DNA of 35,230 nt from Streptomyces sp. col6 (GTDB lineage Bacteria; Actinomycetota; Actinomycetes; Streptomycetales; Streptomycetaceae), in NCBI RefSeq assembly GCF_008042035.1, contig NZ_RDBL01000013.1, positions 79,825-115,054 on the forward strand, given 5' to 3'. The translations under genes and the position numbers were made by a program. The notes beneath the pieces are model-generated. The model made no database searches, was not told the origin of the DNA, and worked only from the letters and a program-made list of their open reading frames with translations. This document shows, one piece after another, positions 1-7,556 of this stretch. The stretch's first letter is position 1. Every line of letters begins with the position of its first letter.

Positions 1-8
1 AGGGCCTT

Positions 9-1682
9 TCAGCTCAGCCAGGGCAGCATGGGGTTGACCCAGCCGGACGCGAGCAGCGCGGTGAGCACGAGCGTGGCGGTGACGGCCAGCGCCTCGGGCC
101 AGCGCCGGGGCAGGACGGCGGCGCGGGAGCCGCGCGGGGCGCGGGCGGGCCGGGGCGCGGCGGCCGGGCGCAGCTCGGTGAGCAGGTCCCGGATCAGCGG
201 GACGTTGATCTGGAGCTGGACCAGCAGATAGAGGCCGAGGCCCCAGTTGGGCTCCCAGCCGTTGCGGGCGACGGCCAGGGCGAGTCCGGCGGCCGCCGCC
301 GAGGTGGAGCAGACCAGCCAGCCGAGCGAGACGAGGATGACCCGGCGGGCCAGGGCGCCGGACTTCCCGCCGCCGGCCCCGGTCGGTACCCAGGCGGCGC
401 TGCGCCCGCGCAGGGTGTGCCAGACGGCGGCCCCGGCGGCAACGCTCATCAGGACGTTGGCCCGGATCACCTCGATCCGCCAGCGGGTCCGGCTGATCCG
501 GGGCAGCAGCACGTGCCACAGCCACAGCGGCGCGAGGAGCGGCAGGACGTGCCAGGGCCGGATGTGGTCCGGGTACCAGATCATCATCACGAGCGGCGGC
601 AGCGGGGCGGCGAAGGTGTTCACCACGGTCGTCAGGTAGCCGACGATCCCCTCGTGGAAGCAGAGCCGCATCCGGATGGGCGCGCCCATCCGCTTGAGGA
701 CCGGTGTGCCCAGCAGGTGCAGGTTGCCCATCGCCCAGCGGTACTGCTGGTTGAGGTAGGAGGCGAGGTTGTCCGGTGAGGTGCCCTTGGCGACCAGCAC
801 CGGTACGTACAGAGTCCGGAACCCCTCGGCGTGCAGGGCGAGTCCGGTGAACAGGTCCTCGCTGTGGTCGAGCCGGGCGAAGCCGCCGGCCCGGTCGATG
901 GCGCTGCGCCGGTAGACCGCGTTGCTGCCGCAGCAGATCGCCGCGTCGCTGGCGTCCCGGGACGGCTGGATCCACCGGAAGAACCACTCCTGGGCCGATC
1001 CGGCGGCGCGCTGGATCCACCCCATGGTCTCGTCGGTGTCGAAGCACTGCGGGCTCTGCACGATGCCGACGCCGGGGTCGGCCAGATACGGCACGAGGTG
1101 GCGCAGGAAGTCGGGCCTGGGCGCGAAGTCGGCGTCCAGGATGGCGATGTGCTCGGCGCTGCTCAGGGTGAGCGCGTGGTTGAGGTTGCCCGCCTTCTTC
1201 AGATGGCCCCGGTCGGGCCGGACGACGTAGCGGAAGCCGTATGCGCCGGCCAGCGCGGCCACCTCGGGGCTGTCGGCGTCGTCCAGCACCCAGACGGTGA
1301 GCGCGTCCGGCCAGTCCAGGGCGGCGACCGCGCGGTAGGCGTTCTCCAGGACGGCGAGTGGTTCCCCGCAGGTCGGCAGATAGAGGTCGACCGTGGGCAG
1401 TCCGGGCGGGTTCCAGGCATGGACGAGGACTTCGTGCGAACGCCGGGTCAGCCGGCGGGCGCGCAGGCTGTTGACCGACGAGAGCGCGAGCGCGACGACG
1501 TTCAGGGAGAGCACCGCGAGAAACACCCAGAGGGCCGGGGTGCGCAGGGCGAAGGTGAGCATGGTCGCCGCCGTGAGCACGAAGGCGAGCGAGGAGCTGA
1601 TCAGGACCCAGCGGCGCTGCGGCCCGAAGTACCAGTAGAGCTCGCGGTCGGACGGAGGTTGCGGCAAGTGATGCACGGTCAT
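9..1682 (-). CDS. Processive family 2 glycosyltransferase, cellulose-synthase-like membrane protein
   Basis: This 557-residue membrane protein should polymerise a sugar from a nucleotide-sugar donor and may pass the chain across the membrane. Two hydrophobic segments lie near the N terminus and several at the C terminus, flanking a cytosolic GT2 domain. The domain shows the processive GT2 signature: VLDDAD early, the metal-binding DAD in AILDADFAP, an acidic SED in place of TED, and QQYRW (the QxxRW acceptor-site motif). There is no clear C-terminal PilZ domain, so cyclic-di-GMP control as in BcsA is not apparent. I chose the ATG at 1682 because GGGGGG lies just upstream; an in-frame ATG at 1694 would add four residues. 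It is divergent from the phosphatase-like gene across a region with dre-like repeats, which hints at an amino-sugar link. The polymer is unknown: cellulose-like, GlcNAc-based and other glucans are all possible. Confidence 0.85.
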   Translation of the reverse strand: MTVHHLPQPPSDRELYWYFGPQRRWVLISSSLAFVLTAATMLTFALRTPALWVFLAVLSLNVVALALSSVNSLRARRLTRRSHEVLVHAWNPPGLPTVDLYLPTCGEPLAVLENAYRAVAALDWPDALTVWVLDDADSPEVAALAGAYGFRYVVRPDRGHLKKAGNLNHALTLSSAEHIAILDADFAPRPDFLRHLVPYLADPGVGIVQSPQCFDTDETMGWIQRAAGSAQEWFFRWIQPSRDASDAAICCGSNAVYRRSAIDRAGGFARLDHSEDLFTGLALHAEGFRTLYVPVLVAKGTSPDNLASYLNQQYRWAMGNLHLLGTPVLKRMGAPIRMRLCFHEGIVGYLTTVVNTFAAPLPPLVMMIWYPDHIRPWHVLPLLAPLWLWHVLLPRISRTRWRIEVIRANVLMSVAAGAAVWHTLRGRSAAWVPTGAGGGKSGALARRVILVSLGWLVCSTSAAAAGLALAVARNGWEPNWGLGLYLLVQLQINVPLIRDLLTELRPAAAPRPARAPRGSRAAVLPRRWPEALAVTATLVLTALLASGWVNPMLPWLS

Positions 1683-1738
1683 AAAGCCCCCCACGGCTGT
1701 GCATGTCCCGGTATTGGGTGACCCAGACTAGCGCCAAA

Positions 1739-1805
1739 GGTATAGACCACTTGGCGTCCGCCGGTGAACCGGACAGGGGTTGGCGCAAAGTCAGTGGTCT
1801 ATACC
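1739..1805. promoter_or_regulatory. Inverted pair of DasR (dre)-like operator sites in a divergent promoter region
   Basis: GGTATAGACCACT at 1739-1751 is repeated in perfect inverted orientation as AGTGGTCTATACC at 1793-1805. Each arm, read as AGTGGTCTATACC, matches about 12 of 16 positions of the dre consensus ACTGGTCTAGACCACT known for the GlcNAc-responsive GntR regulator DasR. The first arm is also flanked by CGCCAA (1732-1737) and TTGGCG (1751-1756). The pair sits between the divergent glycosyltransferase and phosphatase genes and could control either. DasR binding is inferred from the motif; another GntR-family protein with a similar site is possible. Confidence 0.5.
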
Positions 1806-1927
1806 CATTTCACGCCGGTGGGCCGGGCGGAGCGGAAAGTTCCAGGTCACAGCCGGGTGAACGATCACTCAACATCCGGCCTCCGGACGGCCGGGACGCG
1901 GCGCACCCGTCACGGCACAATGACCCC

Positions 1928-2707
1928 ATGCCGATACCCAGCCGCGCCGCCCTCGTCGAACACCTCGTCCGTACGCGCATCGCGGGGGACGTCGCCACCC
2001 CGCGCGACAACAACCTCGCCCACTACCGGAGCCTGGCCAACGGCGACCGGTACTACTGGCTGGGCCTGGAGCTGGGCGACCGGTGGCGCGACGAGCAGGA
2101 CGTGCTGGCCGTGATGGCCGAGCGCTGCGGGGTCAGCGACGACCCGGAGCACCGGTTCGGGCAGGACACCATCGACCCCGAGCTGACCGTAGACGCTCTG
2201 GACCGGGCTGCCGCCCGGCTGCGGAAGGCCGCCGAGGGCTCGGAGCGGGTCCTCTTCGCCACCGGCCATCCCGGCGGCCTGCTCGACGTGCACCGGCAGA
2301 CGGCGCAGGCGCTGCGGGCGGCCGGCTGCGAGATCGTACGGATCCCGGGCGGGCTGATGGCCGACGAGGGCATGGTCTTCCAGTTCGCGGACGTCGCCGT
2401 CCAGGAGCGCGGCGCGACGCTCTGGCACACCCACTCGCCGGCCCCGATGGCCGCGATCCTCGACGGCCTGGAGCGGGAGGGGCGCCCGCTGCCCGACCTG
2501 GTCGTCGCCGACCACGGCTGGGCCGGCTGCGCGGCGCAGCGCGGCCTGGACGCCATCGGCTACGCGGACTGCAACGACCCGGCGCTGTTCCTCGGGGAGT
2601 CCGAGGGCACCCTCCAGGTCGCCGTCCCGCTCGACGACCACGTCCTGGACCCGCGCTTCTACGACCCGATGACGGACTACCTGCTGGACGCGGCGGGGCT
2701 GCTCTGA
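1928..2707 (+). CDS. Phosphatase-like protein (actinobacterial 'Phosphatase' Pfam family, provisional)
   Basis: This 259-residue soluble protein has no signal peptide. I recognise it as the actinobacterial family that Pfam names only 'Phosphatase' (PF15698, from memory). It does not show the classic HAD, PTP or histidine-phosphatase motifs. Visible blocks are FATGHPGG around residues 110-120, a WHTHSPAP segment and VVADHGWAG; the conserved Asp and His residues in the last two could bind a metal. The ATG at 1928 gives the usual family beginning, but no good ribosome site precedes it, so the message may be leaderless or the start may differ. A small hairpin (CCGGCC/GGCCGG, 1876-1894) lies upstream. 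It converges on the CDF transporter with 6 bp between stop codons. The substrate is unknown; the upstream dre-like sites hint at sugar phosphates, which is inference. Confidence 0.6.
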   Translation: MPIPSRAALVEHLVRTRIAGDVATPRDNNLAHYRSLANGDRYYWLGLELGDRWRDEQDVLAVMAERCGVSDDPEHRFGQDTIDPELTVDALDRAAARLRKAAEGSERVLFATGHPGGLLDVHRQTAQALRAAGCEIVRIPGGLMADEGMVFQFADVAVQERGATLWHTHSPAPMAAILDGLEREGRPLPDLVVADHGWAGCAAQRGLDAIGYADCNDPALFLGESEGTLQVAVPLDDHVLDPRFYDPMTDYLLDAAGLL

Positions 2708-2713
2708 GAGACC

Positions 2714-3703
2714 TCAGGCGCCCTCTTCCCCGTCCTCCCCGGCCGCGCGGGCGGCGGCGGCCCGGCGGCGCGCCTCCCGGCCCGATGTGGGGTCCAGGTA
2801 CACCCGCTTGATGGACGCGTACCGCTCCCGCAGCCGTCGCTCGGCCTGCTCGCAGGCCGTCTCGACCTGCTCGGCGCTGACCGTGTCCAGGAAGTCGACC
2901 TTCGCGGCGACCAGGATCTCGTCCGGCCCCTGGATGAGGGTCGTCAGCTCCAGTACGGAGATGAGGTGGTCCACCGCGAGCAGCTCCTCCCGGATGCCCT
3001 CGCGCATCGGCGCCGACACCGGCCGGCCGATCAGCAGCTGGACGTTGGACCGGCCGAGCACCCAGGCCACGTACACCAGCAGCACACCGATCAGCAGTGA
3101 GGCGATGCCGTCCCACACCCCGGAGCCCGTCAGCTGGCCGCCGAGCAGCCCGCCCGCCGCGAGCAGCAGGCCCAGCAGGGCCGCCGAGTCCTCCATCACC
3201 ACGGCCTTGACCGCCGTGTCCGGGGTGCGCCGGAAGTAGTGCCGGGCGGGGGCGCCGAGGCGCACGGCCTCCTCGCGGACCTGCTTCAGCCCGGTCCGCA
3301 GCGAGAAGCCCTCCAGCAGGAACGCCACCACCAGCACCAGGTACGAGAGCAGCGGGCTGCCCAGGTCCTCGCCCGCGAGCAGGGTGTGCACCCCGTCGTA
3401 GATCGAGAAGACCGCGCCGCCGACGAAGGTCGCGACGGAGGCGAGCAGCGCCCAGATGTACCGCTCGGGGCCGTACCCCAGAGGGTGGTCCTCGTCGGCC
3501 GGCTTCTCGCTGCGTTTGAGCGCGGTGAGCAGCAGCACCTCGGTGACGGTGTCGGCGACGGAGTGGGCCGCCTCGGAGAGCATCGCGCTCGATCCGCTGA
3601 TCAGCCCGGCGACCGCCTTCGCCACGGCGATGCCGAGATTGGCGAGCGCCGCGACGACGACGGTGAACGTGGACCCCCCGCCACTGCTTTTCGCGTCAGT
3701 CAT
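2714..3703 (-). CDS. Cation diffusion facilitator, ZnT9/SLC30A9-like branch
   Basis: A 329-residue inner-membrane transporter of the CDF family, expected to exchange a divalent metal for protons. TM2 carries the HxxxD metal pair (SEAAHSVADTV). TM5 has the block MEDSAALLG instead of the HxxxD of zinc exporters such as YiiP, so one expected histidine is missing; the EDxAA pattern is the one I associate with the eukaryotic SLC30A9 (ZnT9) branch. A cytosolic C-terminal domain of about 90 residues follows, then a charged Arg/Ala/Glu tail. The ATG at 3703 (MTDAKSS) is preferred. An in-frame ATG at 3736 would add 11 residues, and the longer frame above it looks non-coding. It lies 65 bp after tesB on the same strand and may be co-transcribed. 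The metal cannot be told from sequence, and the missing His makes simple zinc export uncertain. Confidence 0.82.
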   Translation of the reverse strand: MTDAKSSGGGSTFTVVVAALANLGIAVAKAVAGLISGSSAMLSEAAHSVADTVTEVLLLTALKRSEKPADEDHPLGYGPERYIWALLASVATFVGGAVFSIYDGVHTLLAGEDLGSPLLSYLVLVVAFLLEGFSLRTGLKQVREEAVRLGAPARHYFRRTPDTAVKAVVMEDSAALLGLLLAAGGLLGGQLTGSGVWDGIASLLIGVLLVYVAWVLGRSNVQLLIGRPVSAPMREGIREELLAVDHLISVLELTTLIQGPDEILVAAKVDFLDTVSAEQVETACEQAERRLRERYASIKRVYLDPTSGREARRRAAAARAAGEDGEEGA

Positions 3704-3768
3704 GCCGGTGAGTATGTCCGCGACCGGCGCGCTCATGTCCGACGCGCGGCCGGGGGCCGGCGGACCGG

Positions 3769-4641
3769 CTACCGGGGGACCCGGACCACACCCTCCTGGA
3801 TGACGGTGATCGCCAGGCGGCCGTCCTGGGTGTGGATACGGGCCTGGCCGAGGCCGCGCCCGCCGGACGCGGACGGCGACTCCTGGTCGTACAGCAGCCA
3901 CTCGTCGGCGCGGAACGGGCGGTGGAACCACATCGCGTGGTCCAGGCTCGCGCCCACCACGTCACCGACCGCCCAGCCGCCGCGCCCGTGGGCCAGCAGC
4001 ACGGAGTCGAGCAGTGTCATGTCGGAGACGTACGTCGCCATGCAGACGTGCAGCAGCGGGTCGTCGGCCAGCTTGCCGTTGGTACGGAACCACACCTGCG
4101 ACCTGGGCTCGCGCGGCTCGCCCACCGTGCCGAACGGCGGGGCGTCCACGTACCGCAGATCGACCGCGGCCCGCGCCTCGACCAGCCGGTCCACCATCCC
4201 CGGGTCGCTGAACCGGTCCGCGTACCGGGGCAGCATCTCGGCCGCCGTGGGCAGCGTCTCCGGGTCGGGCGCGGCCGGCATCTCCGCCTGGTGCTCCAGG
4301 CCGTCCTCGTACGTCTGGAAGGACGCGGAGAGGTGGAAGATCGGCTGCCCGTGCTGGACGGCGACGACCCGCCGGGTGGTGAAGGACCGGCCGTCCCGGA
4401 TGCGGTCGACGGTGTAGACGATCGGCGCGCCCGGGTCGCCCATCCGCAGGAAGTACGCGTGCAGGGAGTGGGCCGACCGGTCGGCGGGGACGGTGCGGCC
4501 CGCGGCGACGAGCGCCTGGGCCGCGACCTGTCCGCCGAAGACCCGGGGCACGACCGCCGAACGGCTGGTGCCCCGGAAGATGTCCTGCTCGATCCGCTCC
4601 AGGTCGAGCAGATCGAGCAGGGAATCGAGTGCGGTGCTCAT
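3769..4641 (-). CDS. tesB: Acyl-CoA thioesterase II
   Basis: This 290-residue cytosolic enzyme hydrolyses medium- and long-chain acyl-CoA to fatty acid and CoA. It has the double hot-dog layout of TesB. The second hot dog carries SLDHAMWFHRPF, EWLLYDQESPSASGGRG and ITVIQEGVVR, which line up closely with E. coli TesB as I remember it. The catalytic Asp-Thr/Ser-Gln set is plausibly the Asp in LLDSV, the Ser in ESPSAS and the Gln in VIQEG. Length is normal for the family. It starts 16 bp after the acyl-CoA dehydrogenase stop on the same strand, so the two are likely one transcript for acyl-CoA turnover. The ribosome site is weak, consistent with coupled translation. Confidence 0.92.
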   Translation of the reverse strand: MSTALDSLLDLLDLERIEQDIFRGTSRSAVVPRVFGGQVAAQALVAAGRTVPADRSAHSLHAYFLRMGDPGAPIVYTVDRIRDGRSFTTRRVVAVQHGQPIFHLSASFQTYEDGLEHQAEMPAAPDPETLPTAAEMLPRYADRFSDPGMVDRLVEARAAVDLRYVDAPPFGTVGEPREPRSQVWFRTNGKLADDPLLHVCMATYVSDMTLLDSVLLAHGRGGWAVGDVVGASLDHAMWFHRPFRADEWLLYDQESPSASGGRGLGQARIHTQDGRLAITVIQEGVVRVPR

Positions 4642-4657
4642 GGGAGTCGGGCGGTCC

Positions 4658-5815
4658 CTACAGGCCCATGGACTTGGCGATGATCGACTTCATGACCTCG
4701 CTGGTGCCGCCGTAGATGCGGTTGACGCGGTTGTCCGCGTACAGGCGGGCGATCGGGTACTCGTTCATGAAGCCGTAGCCGCCGTGCAGCTGGAGGCAGC
4801 GGTCGATCACGCGGTGCGCGACCTCGGTGCAGAACAGCTTCGCGGAGGCGGCCTCGGCGGCGGTCAGCTCACCGGCGTCCAGCGCCTCCAGCGCGCGGTC
4901 GGCGACGGCCTGGGCCGCGTCCACCTCGGCCTGGCACGCGGCCAGCTCGAACTTGGTGTTCTGGAACGAGGCGACGGTCTTGCCGAAGACGGTGCGCTCC
5001 TGGACGTACTCCTTGGCGAACCGCACGGCGGCGGCGGCCTGGGCGTACGCGCCGAAGGCGATGCCCCAGCGCTCGGAGGCCAGGTTGGTGCCGAGGTAGC
5101 CGAAGCCCTTGTTCTCCTCGCCGAGCAGGTCCTCGGCGGGCACCTTGACGTCGACGAACGCCAGCTCGGCGGTGTCGGAGACCTTCAGGCCCAGCTTGTC
5201 GAGCTTGCGGCCGACGGAGTAGCCCTCGGACTTGGTGTCCACGGCGAACAGCGAGATGCCGAAGCGGCGGTCGTCCTCGCGCGGGGCGGAGGTGCGGGCG
5301 CAGACGATGACGCGGTCGGCGTGCACCCCGCCGGTGATGAACGTCTTGGCGCCGTTGAGGACGTAGTGCGTGCCGTCCTCGGAGAGCTTGGCGGTGGTCT
5401 TCATGCCCGCCACGTCCGACCCGGTGCCCGGCTCGGTCATCGCGAGGGCCCACATCTCCTCGCCGGTGACGAACTTCGGCAGCCAGCGCTTCTTCTGCTC
5501 GTCGGTGGCGAGCATCTTGACGTACGGCAGACCGAGCAGCGTGTGCACCCCGGACCCGCCGAAGGACACGCCCGCGCGGGCGGTCTCCTCGTAGATGACG
5601 GCCTCGTACTTGTGCGAGTCGATGCCCGCCCCGTCGTATTCCTCGTCGACGTTGATCCCGAAGACGCCCAGCTCACCGAGCTGCTTGTAGAACTCGCGCG
5701 GCGCCTGCCCAGCCTCGAACCACTCGTCGTACACGGGCACGACCTCGGCCGTGATGAAGGCCCGGATGGTCTCCCGGAACGCCTCGTGGTCCTCGTTGAA
5801 TACCGTACGGCGCAC
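4658..5815 (-). CDS. Acyl-CoA dehydrogenase (isovaleryl/long-chain type by catalytic base position)
   Basis: A 385-residue FAD flavoenzyme that makes the alpha-beta double bond in an acyl-CoA. The N-terminal helical domain, beta domain (MTEPGTGSDVAG, about residues 126-137) and C-terminal helical domain are all present. The usual C-terminal catalytic Glu (YEGT) is replaced by Gly in IYGGTSEVM, while Glu248 in NLASERWGIA sits where isovaleryl-CoA and long-chain dehydrogenases carry their base. Branched or long substrates are therefore more likely than short straight ones. The start is GTG with GGGAGG about 12 bases upstream. It heads the minus-strand group with tesB and probably the CDF gene. 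A near-palindrome upstream looks like a TetR-type operator. Confidence 0.92.
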   Translation of the reverse strand: MRRTVFNEDHEAFRETIRAFITAEVVPVYDEWFEAGQAPREFYKQLGELGVFGINVDEEYDGAGIDSHKYEAVIYEETARAGVSFGGSGVHTLLGLPYVKMLATDEQKKRWLPKFVTGEEMWALAMTEPGTGSDVAGMKTTAKLSEDGTHYVLNGAKTFITGGVHADRVIVCARTSAPREDDRRFGISLFAVDTKSEGYSVGRKLDKLGLKVSDTAELAFVDVKVPAEDLLGEENKGFGYLGTNLASERWGIAFGAYAQAAAAVRFAKEYVQERTVFGKTVASFQNTKFELAACQAEVDAAQAVADRALEALDAGELTAAEAASAKLFCTEVAHRVIDRCLQLHGGYGFMNEYPIARLYADNRVNRIYGGTSEVMKSIIAKSMGL

Positions 5816-5862
5816 GGGGTGCCTCCCTGGTCGGCTGCGGCTGCTACGTCTATCGGCGCTTG

Positions 5863-5882
5863 GCTAAGCGCTTGCTCAGCCA
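5863..5882. promoter_or_regulatory. Near-palindromic operator upstream of the acyl-CoA dehydrogenase
   Basis: GGCTAAGC at 5863-5870 and GCTCAGCC at 5875-5882 form a 20-bp dyad with one mismatch per 8-bp arm, centred on AAGCGCTT (5867-5874). It lies 48 bp upstream of the GTG start of the dehydrogenase. GCGCTTG also occurs 12 bp to the left (5857-5863). Size and symmetry fit a TetR-family site of the kind often found before fatty-acid genes. No TetR gene is in the window, so the regulator is unknown. Confidence 0.5.
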
Positions 5883-5946
5883 TGGTTAAAAGTTACCCGG
5901 CGGTCACGGGGGCTGTCCAGGGTGATGCTCAGCACGGCCGTTTGAA

Positions 5947-6019
5947 CGCAAGACGCATTGCGATTTCAACTTGAGTTGCCCTTTTCAAACTGCGTTGCCC
6001 ATGAGAGGCTTCCCTCATG
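5947..6019. promoter_or_regulatory. GntR gene leader with several dyads, one covering the start codon
   Basis: Three inverted repeats crowd the stretch before the GntR gene: CGCAA/TTGCG (5947-5951 and 5958-5962), CAACT/AGTTG (5967-5971 and 5974-5978), and CATGAG/CTCATG (6000-6005 and 6014-6019). The last spans the ribosome site AGAGG (6004-6008) and the ATG at 6017, so a hairpin there could limit translation. GTTGCCC is repeated at 5975-5981 and 5994-6000. The stretch is clearly more AT-rich than its surroundings and likely holds the promoter and an autoregulatory operator. Confidence 0.45.
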
Positions 6020-6817
6020 GTGAACGTGGGGAAGTACCTCGAACTGGCGGAAGCGCTCAGCGAGAAGATCACCTCGGGCGAGCTGGCCCCCGGTGATCAG
6101 CTTCCTACGGTCACCGAACTGGCGAAGCAGTTCGGTGTCGCCCCGAACACCGCCTCACGCGCGGTGCAGGTGCTCAAGGAGCGCGGCCTGCTGTCGGGGC
6201 GCATCGGGGGCAAGACGTGGGTGCGGGTCCCGCCGCCCCAGACGGTCCGCCGGAACACGCGCTACCAGGCGGAGAAGGACCTCGTCCTCAAGTCCGAGGC
6301 CGAGCGCCGGGGCACCGGGGTGTCGGAGATGGATACGGGAATGGCCCTGGCGTCCGCCCACCGGGACACCCTGACGGTCGACGTGGTCAAGTGCCCGCCC
6401 GACATCGCCGAGGTCCTGGGCATCGAGCCCGGGGCGAGCGTGCTGAGACGCGTCGGCGTCCGCCACCCCCGCAAGGGGGCCGGTGCGGTCACCGGCGTCT
6501 CGTACATCCCGTACGAGATCGCCAAGCAGAACCCCGACCTGTTCGACGCGGGCAACGAGCCCTGGCCGGGCGGTTCCCAGCACCAGCTCCACATGCTGGG
6601 GATCGAGGTCGGCCGGATCGAGGACCGCGTGACGGCCTCGCAGGCGACGGAGGAGGAGGCGGTCCTGCAGGACATCCCTCCCTCGGTCCCGGTGATCCGG
6701 GTCCGCAAGATCACCTACTCCACCACCGGCCGCGCGGTGGAGGTCAACGATCTGCCCTTCCCCGCCGACCGCACGACGCTCATCTTCGAAACCCCGCTGA
6801 CCGAGTGGGACACCTGA
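6017..6817 (+). CDS. GntR-family transcriptional regulator, HutC subfamily (UTRA effector domain)
   Basis: A 266-residue cytosolic DNA-binding regulator. Residues about 5-70 form the GntR winged helix (LPTVTELAKQFGVAPNTASRAVQVLKERGLL). Residues about 90-260 look like the UTRA small-molecule domain of the HutC subfamily, ending in the usual RVRKITYSTTGRAVEVN strand pattern. The ATG at 6017 has AGAGG 8 bases upstream. It is divergent from the acyl-CoA dehydrogenase and followed on the same strand by the small membrane protein and the ureohydrolase/ThDP pair, so any of these could be targets. The ligand is unknown; HutC relatives bind sugar phosphates, urocanate or fatty acids. Confidence 0.88.
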   Translation: MVNVGKYLELAEALSEKITSGELAPGDQLPTVTELAKQFGVAPNTASRAVQVLKERGLLSGRIGGKTWVRVPPPQTVRRNTRYQAEKDLVLKSEAERRGTGVSEMDTGMALASAHRDTLTVDVVKCPPDIAEVLGIEPGASVLRRVGVRHPRKGAGAVTGVSYIPYEIAKQNPDLFDAGNEPWPGGSQHQLHMLGIEVGRIEDRVTASQATEEEAVLQDIPPSVPVIRVRKITYSTTGRAVEVNDLPFPADRTTLIFETPLTEWDT

Positions 6818-6989
6818 TCCGCTAGGGCCACGCGGCCCGCGACACCGGCATCACCCGAAGGCGAACCGCCTGCCGGGCGTGGATCCGCCACGCCCTCTTC
6901 ATCCCGCCGCCCGGCCGAGTCGCTTCGCCCTGCCCGCGAACGGCCGGCCCCGGGCCGCGGCCCCGTAACCGCAGAGGGAGAACTTCCGC

Positions 6990-7106
6990 ATGCCCCGAAA
7001 CCTGGCCTTATCCCCGTCGTCCGCCGGAAACGGCCTCGTTCCCCCGTGCCGGCCCGTCCGCTTCCGCACAGCCCGACCGAACGTTGACACGGAGGTATCG
7101 ATATGA
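6990..7106 (+). CDS. Possible 38-codon leader ORF with a TTA codon
   Basis: ATG at 6990 with GAGGGAG at 6974-6980 opens a 38-codon frame that ends at TGA 7104-7106, overlapping the ATG of the next gene in an ATGA junction. It contains a TTA leucine codon at 7008-7010, a codon that in Streptomyces depends on the bldA tRNA. Third-position GC is about three quarters, below that of real genes here, and the peptide resembles nothing I know. It may be a regulatory leader or chance. The rest of 6818-7102 shows only GC-rich inverted repeats such as GGGCC/GGCCC at 6825-6838. Confidence 0.3.
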   Translation: MPRNLALSPSSAGNGLVPPCRPVRFRTARPNVDTEVSI

Positions 7107-7402
7107 GCGCGGCATGGTGGTCCTGGGCGGCGGCAGCGGTGTCGATCATCGGCCTGTGGGTGGCCGGCATCAACCCGCGGATCGGCTGGGCCTACGGGAT
7201 AGCCAGTCAGACGGTCTGGGTCGCCTACGGGATGGCGACCGAGCAATGGGGCATGATCGCCCTCTCCTTCGCCTTCGTGGTGATCTACGTGCGCAACCTC
7301 TACCGCTGGCGCCACACCCGCTTCGAGCGTTCGCCGGGCGCGGACTCCTCCTCGGCACCCGGCACCGGGGCGGCTCCGCCCGCCGAAACCCTTTCCACGT
7401 GA
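7103..7402 (+). CDS. Small three-helix membrane protein of unknown function
   Basis: A 99-residue protein with three predicted membrane helices at about residues 3-23, 26-45 and 48-66 and a hydrophilic Ser/Pro/Ala tail. A good ribosome site, GGAGG at 7091-7095, supports the ATG at 7103. The WAYGIASQTVWVAYGM pattern and the final aromatic-rich helix ending NLYRWR loosely recall half of a PnuC-like vitamin transporter, but the protein is far too short to be a complete PnuC. It may work as an oligomer. It lies between the GntR regulator and the ureohydrolase on the same strand, with 154 bp before the latter, so a shared role is possible but not shown. Confidence 0.7.
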   Translation: MSAAWWSWAAAAVSIIGLWVAGINPRIGWAYGIASQTVWVAYGMATEQWGMIALSFAFVVIYVRNLYRWRHTRFERSPGADSSSAPGTGAAPPAETLST

Positions 7403-7556
7403 GCGTCCCGCGGCGGACCGCGGACGCCGGGCGCGCCGGGGCGCGGCGATTCATCCGTTCCGGTGGGTGAGTGGACGAAACGTACACTTCAGTCCGGCCC
7501 CGCGGCCGCCTAGCGTCGCTCCGGCACCCGCACCCGTAGGAAAGGGCAGACCCACC

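Noticed and set aside
1703..1927. Extended N terminus for the phosphatase-like gene
   Set aside because: It would translate the dre-like operator pair; the family N terminus fits the ATG at 1928.
6825..6838. GGGCC/GGCCC hairpin after the GntR gene as a terminator
   Set aside because: Only a 5-bp stem and no T-run. Comparable repeats are everywhere in this GC-rich DNA.
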